Of a DNA stretch of 64,000 nucleotides, positions 24,559 to 33,794 are shown piece after piece. The translations under genes and the position numbers were made by a program. This stretch comes from Salegentibacter tibetensis (GTDB taxonomy: Bacteria; Bacteroidota; Bacteroidia; Flavobacteriales; Flavobacteriaceae): assembly GCF_020164485.1 (NCBI RefSeq), contig NZ_JAIQZA010000022.1:1-64000 (forward strand). The letters run 5' to 3'. The notes beneath the pieces were generated by a model, which was not told the DNA's origin, made no database searches, and saw only the letters and a list, made by a program, of their open reading frames with translations. The number at the start of each line of letters is the position of its first letter. The stretch's first letter is position 1.

Positions 24559-25206
24559 ATGAAAAGCATTCTTTCCACTAAAAAATTCAGTAATTCTCAG
24601 AAACAATTGTTTCTAAATTCGGGCTTGAGTTTGGTGGAATATGATGCAATTAACACTGAAGCTACCGATTTCGAACTTCCTTCAGAAAAGATAAAAAACG
24701 CTATTTTCACCAGTAAAAATTCAGTAAAGGCAGTTTTGGGAAAAGTGGAGGTTGAACACTGCTTCTGCGTAGGCAAAAAAACCGCGGACTTACTAAGTGA
24801 AAACGGATTTCATATTCAGGAAATCACTGATTACGGCAAAGATTTGGGAGAAATAATAGTTCAGAAATATCCTGAAGAAAGCTTTATTTTTTTCTGCGGA
24901 AATAAAAGAAGGGATGAGATTCCAGAGATCCTGCAAGGAAATAAAATCGATTTTAAAGAAATTGAAGTTTATAAAACAAGTTTAAATCCGAAGCCATTTT
25001 CCCAGGAATTTGACGGGATTTTATTTTTTAGTCCGAGTGCAGTACAAAGTTTTACTGCTGAAAATCAACTAAAAGATGTAACGGCATTTTGCATAGGAAA
25101 AACAACTGCGACGGAAGCCAAAAAACATACAAACAACATAATAATCGCCACCAAACCTTCTATTGAAAATGTGATTGTGCAGGTGGTGAAATATTTTAAA
25201 AAATGA
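24559..25206 (+). CDS. hemD: Uroporphyrinogen-III synthase
   Basis: Closes hydroxymethylbilane to uroporphyrinogen III with inversion of ring D. The 215-residue protein is divergent, as HemD usually is, but shows [16 protein letters not shown] near 50-65, [16 protein letters not shown] near 75-90, [15 protein letters not shown] and [11 protein letters not shown]. Position between hemC and hemE supports the call. Its stop overlaps the hemE start by four bases. Confidence 0.9.
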   Translation: MKSILSTKKFSNSQKQLFLNSGLSLVEYDAINTEATDFELPSEKIKNAIFTSKNSVKAVLGKVEVEHCFCVGKKTADLLSENGFHIQEITDYGKDLGEIIVQKYPEESFIFFCGNKRRDEIPEILQGNKIDFKEIEVYKTSLNPKPFSQEFDGILFFSPSAVQSFTAENQLKDVTAFCIGKTTATEAKKHTNNIIIATKPSIENVIVQVVKYFKK

Positions 25207-26231
25207 TAAAAAACGATCTATTTCTAAAAGCTTTAAAAGGAGAAACAGTAGAACGCCCGCCGGTTTGGATGATGCGCCAGGCAGGCCGCTACCTTCCCGA
25301 TTTTATGAAGCTTAAAGAAAAATACGACTTTTTCACCCGTTGTAGAACTCCAGAGCTCGCTACAGAAATCACCGTTATGCCAATCAACCAGGTAGGTACC
25401 GATGCTGCTATTCTTTTTAGCGATATTTTGGTAATTCCACAGGCGATGAACATTGAAGTGGAAATGAAACCCGGGCTCGGGCCATGGTTGCCGAACCCAA
25501 TACGCACAGCAAAAGATGTAGATGACGTGATTGTTCCCGATATCGAGGAAACCTTAGGCTATGTGATGGATGCCATTAAAATGACCAAACAGGAATTGAA
25601 CAATGAAGTTCCGCTAATTGGTTTTGCAGGTTCCCCGTGGACAATTTTATGCTATGCCGTACAGGGCCAGGGTTCCAAAAATTTTGATAAAGCGAAGAAA
25701 TTCTGTTTTATCAATCCTGTTGCTGCCCACCAATTATTACAGAAAATAACCGACACCACCATCGCTTACCTAAAAGCCAAAGTTGCAGCCGGGGTAGATG
25801 CGGTGCAAATTTTTGATTCCTGGGGCGGAATGCTGAGCCCGGTAGATTATCAGGAGTTTTCCTGGAAATACATTCAGCAGATAATTGATGCTTTAAAAGA
25901 TGAAATCCCTGTGATCGCCTTTGGAAAAGGTTGCTGGTTTGCCCTTCACGAAATGGCAAATTCCGGAGCTTCAGCTCTGGGAGTAGACTGGACCCTAAGT
26001 GCAAGAAACGCGCGTTATTTAAGTGGCGGAAGAATTACGCTGCAAGGTAATTTTGATCCCGCAAGGTTATATTCCCCACCATCCGAGATCAAGAAAATGG
26101 TAACCCAAATGATTAATGAGTTTGGAAAAGACCAGTATATCGTAAACCTTGGACACGGCATTTTGCCCGATATTCCGGTAGAAAATGCCAAAGCTTTTGT
26201 AGATGCGGTAAAGGAATATAAAGTCCAATAA
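25203..26231 (+). CDS. hemE: Uroporphyrinogen decarboxylase
   Basis: Removes four carboxyl groups from uroporphyrinogen III to give coproporphyrinogen III. The 342-residue protein has the N-terminal substrate loop [16 protein letters not shown], the DILVIPQAM strand with the catalytic Asp, [12 protein letters not shown], and the C-terminal [13 protein letters not shown]. Stop TAA at 26229-26231 shares its last base with the next start codon. Confidence 0.97.
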   Translation: MIKNDLFLKALKGETVERPPVWMMRQAGRYLPDFMKLKEKYDFFTRCRTPELATEITVMPINQVGTDAAILFSDILVIPQAMNIEVEMKPGLGPWLPNPIRTAKDVDDVIVPDIEETLGYVMDAIKMTKQELNNEVPLIGFAGSPWTILCYAVQGQGSKNFDKAKKFCFINPVAAHQLLQKITDTTIAYLKAKVAAGVDAVQIFDSWGGMLSPVDYQEFSWKYIQQIIDALKDEIPVIAFGKGCWFALHEMANSGASALGVDWTLSARNARYLSGGRITLQGNFDPARLYSPPSEIKKMVTQMINEFGKDQYIVNLGHGILPDIPVENAKAFVDAVKEYKVQ

Positions 26232-26716
26232 TGGCAGTCTGGGCGCGGATTAAAAATATGAAATTTAAGGAGCTGTTTTCGGTTTCTAAAGTTTTTATAA
26301 GAAAACCGCGCTATATTTTTCCAACATACAAGGCGACAATTCAAACTATAAAAATTTGTGACGAGCTTTACAAAAAAGAACATCACAACAACGGAAAAGA
26401 AAATGCCTTTAGGCACGCCCTCTGGAATTATTTAATCTGCAAAAAGTGTTATCATATTTCAGGTTCAGTGGAAGTCGTTAGAAATTGGAGCGATCACATC
26501 ACCGGTTTGCACGAAAAGCTTTCGCCCAATGAAAAACTGGCAAAAGCGATGGACTTACATAACAACCGCATTGGGCAGCAGGTTTTTAAGGAAGATGATA
26601 ATTCAACCGAAGAAATCATAGCACTGATTCAGCAAAAAATGGAGCAGGCAGTAAAGCTTTCCGAAGAAAAATTCCCGGAAGGTATTCAGAACAAACTCGT
26701 TTATATTGAAGATTGA
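26231..26716 (+). CDS. Conserved protein of unknown function in the hem operon
   Basis: A 161-residue soluble protein, basic at the N-terminus, with conserved-looking polar motifs KENAFRHALWN, NWSDHITGLHEKL and MDLHNNRIGQQVF; several His, Asn and Asp residues could form a metal or catalytic site. I believe it matches the DUF6973-type family often found in Flavobacteriia, without known function. Start may be the ATG at 26231 overlapping the hemE stop, or that at 26258. Its place between hemE and hemF with overlapping ends implies co-translation with the haem enzymes. Confidence 0.8.
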   Translation: MAVWARIKNMKFKELFSVSKVFIRKPRYIFPTYKATIQTIKICDELYKKEHHNNGKENAFRHALWNYLICKKCYHISGSVEVVRNWSDHITGLHEKLSPNEKLAKAMDLHNNRIGQQVFKEDDNSTEEIIALIQQKMEQAVKLSEEKFPEGIQNKLVYIED

Positions 26717-26718
26717 AA

Positions 26719-27621
26719 ATGAGAGAGCAATTTTATAAATACATTGAAGATTTACAGGATAGCATCTGTGCAAAACTGGAGGAGATAGACGGCACTGCTA
26801 AGTTTCAGCAAGACCTTTGGGAACGTGAAGAAGGCGGTGGTGGTAGAACACGGGTTATAGAAAACGGGGCTGTTTTCGAAAAAGGTGGCGTAAATATTTC
26901 GGCAGTTCACGGCCCCCTTGCCCCGGCTATGCAAGAATATTTTAAAGTTGGCGATGTAGACTTCTTCGCCTGCGGACTCAGTTTGGTGATCCATCCTAAA
27001 AATCCCATGGTGCCGACGGTACACGCCAACTGGCGCTATTTTGAAATGTATGATAAAAACGGAAACGTTTTAGACCAGTGGTTTGGCGGCGGACAGGACC
27101 TTACACCTTACTATTTATTTGAAGAAGATGCCAAACATTTTCACCAGGTTTCAAAAGCAGCCTGTGATAAGCATTCTTCTAAATTCTATCCGGAATACAA
27201 GAAAAAATGTGATGAGTATTTCTGGAATTCACACCGCAATGAAGCCCGAGGAATCGGTGGATTGTTCTTTGATTATTTAAAAGCTTCCGAAGAAAAAAGT
27301 ATAGACGACTGGTATGATTTCGTAACCGAAGTTGGCAATAGTTTCCTTGAAGCTTATGTGCCAATTGTAGAGAAACGTAAGAACCTGCAATATTCTGAAG
27401 CAAATCGAACCTGGCAGGAAATAAGACGCGGTAGATATGTTGAATTCAATTTAGTACACGATAAAGGCACGCTTTTCGGGTTAAAAACCAATGGAAGGAT
27501 TGAAAGCATTTTAATGAGTTTGCCCCCACACGTGCAATGGGTTTACGACCACCGCCCCGAACCCGGAAGCGAGGAAGAAAGATTATTAAAGGTTTTGGAA
27601 AAACCACGAAATTGGGTTTAA
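26719..27621 (+). CDS. hemF: Oxygen-dependent coproporphyrinogen III oxidase
   Basis: Converts coproporphyrinogen III to protoporphyrinogen IX using O2. The 300-residue protein has EEGGGGRTRVIENG, FACGLSLVIHPKNPMVPTVH, WFGGGQDLTPYYLFEED, RGIGGLFFDYL and EFNLVHDKGTLFGLKT, all family hallmarks. Choice of HemF over the anaerobic HemN fits an aerobe. The frame opens at a TTG (26713), but the ATG at 26719 is used here; it lies just after the previous stop. Confidence 0.96.
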   Translation: MREQFYKYIEDLQDSICAKLEEIDGTAKFQQDLWEREEGGGGRTRVIENGAVFEKGGVNISAVHGPLAPAMQEYFKVGDVDFFACGLSLVIHPKNPMVPTVHANWRYFEMYDKNGNVLDQWFGGGQDLTPYYLFEEDAKHFHQVSKAACDKHSSKFYPEYKKKCDEYFWNSHRNEARGIGGLFFDYLKASEEKSIDDWYDFVTEVGNSFLEAYVPIVEKRKNLQYSEANRTWQEIRRGRYVEFNLVHDKGTLFGLKTNGRIESILMSLPPHVQWVYDHRPEPGSEEERLLKVLEKPRNWV

Positions 27622-27658
27622 CTGAAAACTGATTTACTGAGAACCGAAAACTGAGATT

Positions 27659-28648
27659 ATGTACCCATTAAGAAGAAATAGAAGATTAAGAACCAGCGAA
27701 GCAATGCGCAGCCTTGTGCGGGAGAACGCAATAACCCCAAACGATTTTATCGCACCGCTGTTTGTGGTTGAGGGAAAGAATAAAAAGGAAGAAATCGCAT
27801 CTATGCCGAATTATTTTCGGTTTAGCCTGGATCTGCTTGAGAAGGAAGTTAAAGAACTGTGGAATTTAGGCATCAAATCGGTGTTGTTATTTGTAAAAGT
27901 TCCCGACAACCTAAAAGACAATGCCGGGACTGAGGCTTTAAATAACGACGGACTTATGCCGCGTGCTATTAGGACCGTAAAAAATGCAGTTCCCGAAATG
28001 CTGGTCATGACCGATGTTGCCCTGGATCCTTATTCGGCTTATGGGCACGATGGAGTTATTGCTCACGGAAAAATAATAAACGACGATACTACCGCAATTT
28101 TAGCTGAAATGGGATTATCTCACGCCAAAGCCGGTGCCGATATCCTTGCTCCTAGCGATATGATGGACGGCCGTATTTTTGAAATGCGCGGCCTGCTGGA
28201 AGACGAAGGTTTCCACGATACCGGGATTATGAGCTATAGCGCAAAATACGCTTCGGCTTTTTACGGTCCGTTTCGGGATGCTTTGGATTCTGCCCCGGTA
28301 GATGCCGAAAATATCCCGAAGGATAAAAAAACTTACCAGATGGATCCCGCAAACCGGGAAGAGGCGGTTAAAGAAACCCTTATGGATATAGAGGAAGGCG
28401 CCGATATCGTGATGGTAAAACCGGGATTGTGCTATCTGGATATTGTTCGTGATATTCGAAATGCGGTAAATATTCCCGTAGCCGTTTACCAGGTTAGTGG
28501 CGAATATGCGATGATTAAAGCTGCGGCAGAAAAAGGTTGGCTGGATCACGATGCCGTGGTTTTAGAACAATTAACCGCCATTAAGCGCGCCGGTGCTTCA
28601 ATGATTGCCAGCTATTTTGCAAAAGATGCAGTGAAATTAATTTCCTGA
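27659..28648 (+). CDS. hemB: Delta-aminolevulinic acid dehydratase (porphobilinogen synthase), Mg-type
   Basis: Condenses two 5-aminolevulinate molecules into porphobilinogen. The 329-residue protein has Schiff-base lysines in YSAKYASAFYGPFRDA and IVMVKPGLCYLDIV. At the metal site it reads VMTDVALDPYSAYGHDG, where zinc-dependent enzymes have three Cys; the Asp/Ala pattern is that of Mg-dependent, zinc-free enzymes. Last gene of the operon, separated from hemF by a 37-bp gap made of the same GAACTGA-like units seen before mutM. Confidence 0.96.
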   Translation: MYPLRRNRRLRTSEAMRSLVRENAITPNDFIAPLFVVEGKNKKEEIASMPNYFRFSLDLLEKEVKELWNLGIKSVLLFVKVPDNLKDNAGTEALNNDGLMPRAIRTVKNAVPEMLVMTDVALDPYSAYGHDGVIAHGKIINDDTTAILAEMGLSHAKAGADILAPSDMMDGRIFEMRGLLEDEGFHDTGIMSYSAKYASAFYGPFRDALDSAPVDAENIPKDKKTYQMDPANREEAVKETLMDIEEGADIVMVKPGLCYLDIVRDIRNAVNIPVAVYQVSGEYAMIKAAAEKGWLDHDAVVLEQLTAIKRAGASMIASYFAKDAVKLIS

Positions 28649-28785
28649 TTTTATAACTAAAATTTATCATTTTCGAATCTGATTTTTAGCTAATTTTGCT
28701 CGTTGGATGGGATCTAAAATATTAACCGAAAGTTTATTTTTCTCAACCAAATGCCTGGTGGATTTAACCCTGGCCAGTTGATTTT

Positions 28786-29133
28786 ATGCAAAACCGAAGT
28801 TTTAATATTATAAGCTTATTGTTGGTGCTGCTCCTAAGCATTACCAGCAATACTGTTTTTGCTTTTTCAACCACGGTTGTAAATCTCGATTCCCGAAACT
28901 ACGATTACCTGCAAGCCGAACAGAACCAGCAGGCGGTTATTTTTTCTGAAATTATCTCTTCAGAAAATATTATTTCAGAAGAAAATTTTCCAAATTCTTC
29001 AGGCAATTTGTGTTCTTCATTTTCTTCAAAAAAGAAACTTCTCATTTCGGTTGAAAAAAATGCGTTTTTCAACGCTTTAGATCAAAGACAGTTAATACTT
29101 CAACAAATCTTTCCTTTCCATTTTTTCTGGTGA
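28786..29133 (+). CDS. Small exported protein of unknown function
   Basis: A 115-residue frame with a clear signal peptide (FNIISLLLVLLLSITSNTVFAF) and a Ser/Glu/Asn-rich mature part ending in aromatic residues (PFHFFW). No domain is recognised. A -7 box TAATTTTG at 28691-28698 lies upstream. The sequence between (28699-28785) contains a 24-codon frame that I do not count as a gene. Could be a genuine small exported protein or a poorly conserved frame. Confidence 0.5.
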   Translation: MQNRSFNIISLLLVLLLSITSNTVFAFSTTVVNLDSRNYDYLQAEQNQQAVIFSEIISSENIISEENFPNSSGNLCSSFSSKKKLLISVEKNAFFNALDQRQLILQQIFPFHFFW

Positions 29134-29233
29134 AATAAATGCTTTCCGAAGAAAAATATCAATTTCTTCAAAGAAATACTTTGTCTGAACCTCTTCAGAC
29201 ATAATTAAAAATTTCACCTAAATACTATAAAAA

Positions 29234-29707
29234 ATGGATACTGCATCTACGCTAATTGGCCTTGGGCTGTTAGCCTTGTTCGTGCTGCCGATATTACTAC
29301 TTATCTGGCAACAAAACACTAATGAAAAAAACCGACTTAAAACCTTAAAGGAAATAGGTTCAAAAAATAATTTAGATACCGATACGGTTGAGGTTTCAGC
29401 AACCCTTTTCCTGGGACTGGACAGTAAATCGAAGAAACTGCTGGTAATAGAACCCAACAATAATATGCAACATCGGGTTTTGGACCTTTTAGAAATTAAA
29501 AACACTAAAGTGAGCACCTTGCAACTTGCTGAAAACAGGAATTATATTAGAAGAATTAGTTTGGACCTTTCTGGAAACTCTCAGGACAAGAAACTCTCTG
29601 AAATCATATTTTATGATGAAGACGATAACGAGAACAATAACGCTTCTGAAAGATTAATTGCAGCCAACAGATGGAACCAGATAATCACTGAAAAACTATC
29701 GGCTTAA
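29234..29707 (+). CDS. Small single-pass membrane protein of unknown function
   Basis: A 157-residue protein with one N-terminal membrane helix (about 7-26, LIGLGLLALFVLPILLLIW) and a cytoplasmic domain with alternating beta and alpha segments (VEVSATLFLGLDSKSKKLLVIE, RNYIRRISLDLSG). I do not recognise the family. It is followed by a strong terminator, so it probably ends a unit that begins with the exported protein at 28786. Confidence 0.7.
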   Translation: MDTASTLIGLGLLALFVLPILLLIWQQNTNEKNRLKTLKEIGSKNNLDTDTVEVSATLFLGLDSKSKKLLVIEPNNNMQHRVLDLLEIKNTKVSTLQLAENRNYIRRISLDLSGNSQDKKLSEIIFYDEDDNENNNASERLIAANRWNQIITEKLSA

Positions 29708-29730
29708 ACATTAATAATTAATTCCTATAC

Positions 29731-29765
29731 AGCCCCGGTTTTAATATGCCGGGGCTGATTTTTTA
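29731..29765 (+). terminator. Intrinsic terminator
   Basis: An 8-bp GC-rich stem, AGCCCCGG (29731-29738) with CCGGGGCT (29749-29756), is followed by GATTTTTTAT. It lies 24 bases after the stop codon of the gene ending at 29707. Confidence 0.9.
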
Positions 29766-29838
29766 TGTTTTACCATTTCTTTACACTTGTTTGCAGTAAT
29801 TATCTTTAAATTAGTAACTCAAACAACTAAACACCAAC

Positions 29839-30966
29839 ATGGGAATACTCATTTTATATGCTACCCTTTCAATTTTTTTCTCTTTTATGTGTTCTATTCT
29901 GGAAGCAGCTTTATTAAGTGTTACTCCATCCTACATCAAAATAAAAAATAAGGAGGGCAAAGCATATGCCACCACTTTGGCAAACTTTAAACAAGATATA
30001 GACAAACCGTTAATTGCTATTTTAACTGTAAATACTGTTGCCCATACCGTTGGTGCGATTTTAGTAGGTGTACAGGCTGAAAAAATCTGGGGCGATGGAG
30101 GAAATGCTGTAGGTATAGTTTCAGCGGTAATGACCCTGGCAATCTTAATTTTATCAGAAATAATACCAAAAACCATAGGCGCCACTTACTGGCAACAGCT
30201 GGGAAATTTCACAGCAAAAACCCTTAAAATAATGATCTTTCCACTGAAGTATACCGGTATACTTTGGCTTATGATGCTTACTACCAAATTAATAGGCAAA
30301 TCGGCACACGTATCTTCTATGAATAGAGAAGAGTTCGCCGCAATTACCGATGCTGCTGAAGAAGAAGGCGTTTTTGACGAAAGTGAGACTACGGTTATTA
30401 AAAACCTTTTGGTGTTCAAATCGGTTAAGGCGAAAGACGTGATGACCCCTTATTCTGTTGCTATTATTGAAAGTGAAGATACCAGTATCGAAGAATTTCA
30501 CCGAACCCATAAAAACCTTAAATTTTCCAGAATTCCGGTTTATAAGGATAAAACCAATAATGTAACCGGTTTTATTTTGAAGGATGATGTGTTAGAGGAA
30601 ATGATAGACCAAAAAGGTTCTGAACCTTTAAGTGCTTTAAAAAGGGATATTTTTATGAGTGCGGAAGACACGCCAATCCCTGAACTTTTTGAGAATTTTG
30701 TTCAAAAAAGGGGGCATATTTCCATAATTGTGGATGAATACGGAAACACCGTTGGTCTGGTCACTATGGAAGATATCATTGAAACCCTGCTAGGCCTTGA
30801 AATTATGGACGAGAGCGACAGTATTGAAGATATGCAGATGCTTGCCCGCCAAAACTGGGAAAAGCGCGCAAAACGTCTTGGATTAATTCAAAGGAAAGAT
30901 AATGGAGAACATGAAGAACCAAAATCAGATATTTCTGAAAACTCCACTGGGAATAGCCAAAATTAA
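29839..30966 (+). CDS. CNNM/CBS-pair membrane protein (HlyC/CorC family)
   Basis: A 375-residue protein: an N-terminal CNNM (DUF21) membrane domain with four helices (about 1-155, with SEIIPKTIGATYW), then a CBS pair (about 195-320, with VKAKDVMTPYSVAII, LKFSRIPVYKDKTNNVTGFI and GNTVGLVTMEDIIETLLG). Such proteins are linked to Mg or Co efflux; the family was earlier called hemolysin-like. The usual C-terminal CorC_HlyC domain is absent and replaced by a short tail. Its 3' end overlaps the next gene by 65 bases in another frame. Confidence 0.92.
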   Translation: MGILILYATLSIFFSFMCSILEAALLSVTPSYIKIKNKEGKAYATTLANFKQDIDKPLIAILTVNTVAHTVGAILVGVQAEKIWGDGGNAVGIVSAVMTLAILILSEIIPKTIGATYWQQLGNFTAKTLKIMIFPLKYTGILWLMMLTTKLIGKSAHVSSMNREEFAAITDAAEEEGVFDESETTVIKNLLVFKSVKAKDVMTPYSVAIIESEDTSIEEFHRTHKNLKFSRIPVYKDKTNNVTGFILKDDVLEEMIDQKGSEPLSALKRDIFMSAEDTPIPELFENFVQKRGHISIIVDEYGNTVGLVTMEDIIETLLGLEIMDESDSIEDMQMLARQNWEKRAKRLGLIQRKDNGEHEEPKSDISENSTGNSQN

Positions 30967-31393
30967 CGGCAATGAAAATGGGGTTTCGTCCATTCAGATT
31001 CTGGATGAAGAGGTTCCTACTTCAAAAGAGATACCTGATTTTCTTCAATCGGCAGCACAACAGTTGGACGCTTATTTTAAAGGAAATCTACAGGTATTCG
31101 ATTTAACTCTGAATCCAGAGGGAACCGCTTTTCAGCAAAAAGTGTGGAAAGCTTTAAGTGAAATTCCATATGGTAAAACCTGCAGCTATCTTGAACTTTC
31201 CCGGAAACTGGGTGATGAAAAGGCGATTAGAGCCGTAGCATCTGCCAACGGGAAAAATCCGCTTTGGGTGGTAATTCCCTGTCACCGCGTAATTGGCAGC
31301 GATGGCTCTTTAACCGGTTATGCCGGCGGACTTCAACGAAAACAATGGCTTTTAAATCACGAGAATAATACGTCACAACTTTCAATGTTCTAA
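30902..31393 (+). CDS. ogt: Methylated-DNA-protein cysteine methyltransferase
   Basis: A suicide repair protein of 163 residues that transfers alkyl groups from O6 of guanine to its own cysteine. The acceptor is in NPLWVVIPCHRVIGSDGSLTGYAGG. The DNA-binding helix-turn-helix is GTAFQQKVWKALSEIPYGKT. Starts at 30902 or 30911 are both possible, and both lie inside the end of the CNNM/CBS gene, so the pair is translated from one message. Confidence 0.95.
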   Translation: MENMKNQNQIFLKTPLGIAKINGNENGVSSIQILDEEVPTSKEIPDFLQSAAQQLDAYFKGNLQVFDLTLNPEGTAFQQKVWKALSEIPYGKTCSYLELSRKLGDEKAIRAVASANGKNPLWVVIPCHRVIGSDGSLTGYAGGLQRKQWLLNHENNTSQLSMF

Positions 31394-31405
31394 AACTTCT
31401 GCTTT

Positions 31406-32560
31406 ATGATTAGATTTTTAAAAATTTCTGGAACTGTAATTTTTGTACTTCTAATCGCTGTTATTATTCTTATTATTTTGGATTTTGGTTATATTTTCCG
31501 CGGAATGCAGGCCACTTATTTTCAAGGCCAGAAAACAGCTTACATAGACGATTATCCCCACTTTGAAAACCGACTTATTGAAGCCGGCACTGAAGCTGAT
31601 ACCTGGCCAGAACATTCTAATTACAACTCTGTAACTCCAACCGAAAACCTTGCTGAATTAAATGAAGAACTGGAAACTGCTGCTTTTCTAATTATAAAAA
31701 ATGATAGTATTTGGTTTGAGGAGTATTACCAGGAATACGGCCCCGAATCTAAAACTAATTCATTTTCTATGGCCAAAAGCATTGTTTCGGCCCTTCTAGG
31801 AAAAGCAATTTATGATGGTCATATAAAAAGTTTAGACCAACCGGTTTCTGATTTCTTTCCGCAGTTTAATTCTGAATTAAAAGTCGGCGATTTGTCTTCT
31901 ATGGCTTCGGGCTTAAACTGGAACGAGAATTATTACAACCCGTTTGGGATGACGGCGAGGGCTTATTTTACCGAAAATATAAGGGATTTGGTCTTGCGGC
32001 TAAAAGTAACGAGGACCCCCGGAGAAAGTTTTAAATATCTAAGCGGGAATACCATTCTACTTGGAATGGTAATAGAAAAGGCCACCGGAGAAAATCTTTC
32101 AGATTATTTAAGCGAAAGTTTCTGGATACCGCTGGGAATGCAACAAGATGCGCTCTGGCAATTGGACAGCGAGGAAAGCGGAATGGAAAAAGCCTATTGT
32201 TGTATCGCTTCCAATGCCCGCGATTTTGCACGTTTTGGTAAACTTTACAAAAACAAAGGAAAGTGGAATGGAAAACAAATTCTGGATCAAGAATTTGTAG
32301 CACGGTCTACAGAGCCCCGCTTTGAGGATAGTCCGCAGTATGGTTATGGGTTTTGGTTGAGTGATTATAAGGAAAAGAATATTTTTTATATGCGTGGCAT
32401 TCGCGGGCAGTATGTGATCGTAGTTCCAGAAGACGACCTCATTATCGTAAGATTGGGGGAAAACCTGATTAAAAAAGAAGAAGACGAAGAACACGCTCCG
32501 GATTTCTATAAGTATATTGATGAGACTTATAAAATGTTAAACGATGCTGCAAACGATTAA
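31406..32560 (+). CDS. Serine hydrolase, beta-lactamase/class C fold
   Basis: A 384-residue protein with an N-terminal membrane helix (about 8-30), then a penicillin-binding/transpeptidase-like domain. The nucleophile motif SxxK is SMAK in TNSFSMAKSIVSALLGKAI, the tyrosine motif lies in FKYLSGNTILLGMVIEKATG, and ARFGKLYKNKGKWNGKQIL is typical of the class C/EstB group. It probably faces the periplasm and acts as an esterase, peptidase or D-Ala-D-Ala enzyme. Its end overlaps the PolB-like exonuclease gene by 17 bases. Confidence 0.9.
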   Translation: MIRFLKISGTVIFVLLIAVIILIILDFGYIFRGMQATYFQGQKTAYIDDYPHFENRLIEAGTEADTWPEHSNYNSVTPTENLAELNEELETAAFLIIKNDSIWFEEYYQEYGPESKTNSFSMAKSIVSALLGKAIYDGHIKSLDQPVSDFFPQFNSELKVGDLSSMASGLNWNENYYNPFGMTARAYFTENIRDLVLRLKVTRTPGESFKYLSGNTILLGMVIEKATGENLSDYLSESFWIPLGMQQDALWQLDSEESGMEKAYCCIASNARDFARFGKLYKNKGKWNGKQILDQEFVARSTEPRFEDSPQYGYGFWLSDYKEKNIFYMRGIRGQYVIVVPEDDLIIVRLGENLIKKEEDEEHAPDFYKYIDETYKMLNDAAND

Positions 32561-33257
32561 GCTGGAAAACATACTTTTTCTTGATATAGAAACAGTACCC
32601 GAATTTGAAGATTTCAACAAACTCTCTGAAGACAAAAAGTTGCTCTGGCAAGAAAAAACCCAATACCAGCGCAAAGATGATTTTACCCCGCAGGAGTTTT
32701 ACGATCGGGCCGGAATTTGGGCGGAATTTGGTAAGATCGTATGTATTTCGGTAGGCTTCTTCAGTTTTAAAAATGGGGATAGAACTTTTAGAGTAACTAC
32801 TTTCAAGGATGAAGAAAGAACCCTGCTTCAGCAGTTTTCTGAATTATTAAATGAGCACTTTGCAAAACCTCAGCATTTACTATGTGCACATAACGGTAAA
32901 GAATTCGACTTTCCATTTATCGCGCGCAGGATGTTAATTCATAACCTGGCGCTGCCCTTAAAACTCAATCTATTTGGAAAGAAGCCCTGGGAAGTACCGC
33001 ACCTGGATACTCTGGAATTATGGAAATTTGGGGATTATAAACATTTTACTTCCCTAAAATTACTCACCAATGTTTTGAAAATTCCATCGCCAAAAGATGA
33101 TATCTCGGGTAGCGATGTAAGAAACGTTTTTTACAATGAGAAAGACCTGGATCGTATAGTTAGCTACTGCGAAAAAGATGTTCTCGCTATAGCACAGGTT
33201 ATTCTTAGACTTCGCCAGGAAGAACTTTTAGAAGCTTCCGAGGTAATTAGCGTTTAA
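32544..33257 (+). CDS. PolB-like 3'-5' exonuclease (DEDD superfamily)
   Basis: A 237-residue protein with the three exonuclease motifs: Exo I in ILFLDIETVPEF, Exo II in LLCAHNGKEFDFPFIARRM, and Exo III in ivSYCEKDVLAIAQVI with the Tyr of the DEDDy subgroup. This is the stand-alone predicted exonuclease related to the proofreading domain of family B polymerases. No polymerase domain is attached. Overlaps the preceding hydrolase gene; role in repair or RNA processing is open. Confidence 0.9.
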   Translation: MLQTIKLENILFLDIETVPEFEDFNKLSEDKKLLWQEKTQYQRKDDFTPQEFYDRAGIWAEFGKIVCISVGFFSFKNGDRTFRVTTFKDEERTLLQQFSELLNEHFAKPQHLLCAHNGKEFDFPFIARRMLIHNLALPLKLNLFGKKPWEVPHLDTLELWKFGDYKHFTSLKLLTNVLKIPSPKDDISGSDVRNVFYNEKDLDRIVSYCEKDVLAIAQVILRLRQEELLEASEVISV

Positions 33258-33374
33258 TGTGATTTTTTTGCGGTATGAGGTTTATCATATTCAATGGTAT
33301 TTTAACCTAAGCTAAAGAATTACCCATAAAATATTCATTAACTTTAGGTATTCAACCAATAAAACTCAAAATTT

Positions 33375-33734
33375 ATGTATTTGTATATTGAAATGTGGAA
33401 CGTAACCGGAAAATGGATAGATCTCTCTAAAGAAAAGAGGCGAGAGCTCATGGAAAATATGCAGGATAGAATAACCGGTTTAAAAGATAACGGTGTGGAG
33501 AATCTTGGCTGGGCTTTAAATGATGAACACACTCATTACCGAAGCCAGTATCGCTATGTTACCGTATGGAAAATGCCTTCTTTAGATAATGTAGAAACAT
33601 TGGAAGAAAACTTAAAGAAAGTGGGCTGGTACGATTATTTCTCCCAAGCCAATACACGGGGAGAGATTATTTCCCAAAAAGAAGCTATAGATTTCTTGGT
33701 AAATCTGGAGGCGGAATCCACTTCTTTGACTTAA
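33375..33734 (+). CDS. Small conserved protein, DUF6616-like
   Basis: A 119-residue soluble protein with alternating strands and helices and conserved Trp/Tyr residues (MYLYIEMWNVTGKWIDLS, YRYVTVWKMPSLDNVETLE, VGWYDYFSQANTRGE). The pattern suggests a dimeric alpha-beta barrel (ferredoxin-like), as in monooxygenase-like or EthD-type proteins. I recall it as DUF6616, with no known activity. It stands alone between a 117-bp gap and a shared terminator. Confidence 0.75.
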   Translation: MYLYIEMWNVTGKWIDLSKEKRRELMENMQDRITGLKDNGVENLGWALNDEHTHYRSQYRYVTVWKMPSLDNVETLEENLKKVGWYDYFSQANTRGEIISQKEAIDFLVNLEAESTSLT

Positions 33735-33757
33735 AATTTAACTAGAAACAGAATTAT

Positions 33758-33790
33758 ATACCGGCAGTGATTTAAAAACACTGCCGGTAT
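33758..33790. terminator. Terminator between convergent genes
   Basis: A perfect 12-bp stem, ATACCGGCAGTG (33758-33769) with CACTGCCGGTAT (33779-33790), is followed on the plus strand by TATTTTAT. It separates the DUF6616-like gene from scoB and may serve both. Confidence 0.85.
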
Positions 33791-33794
33791 TATT

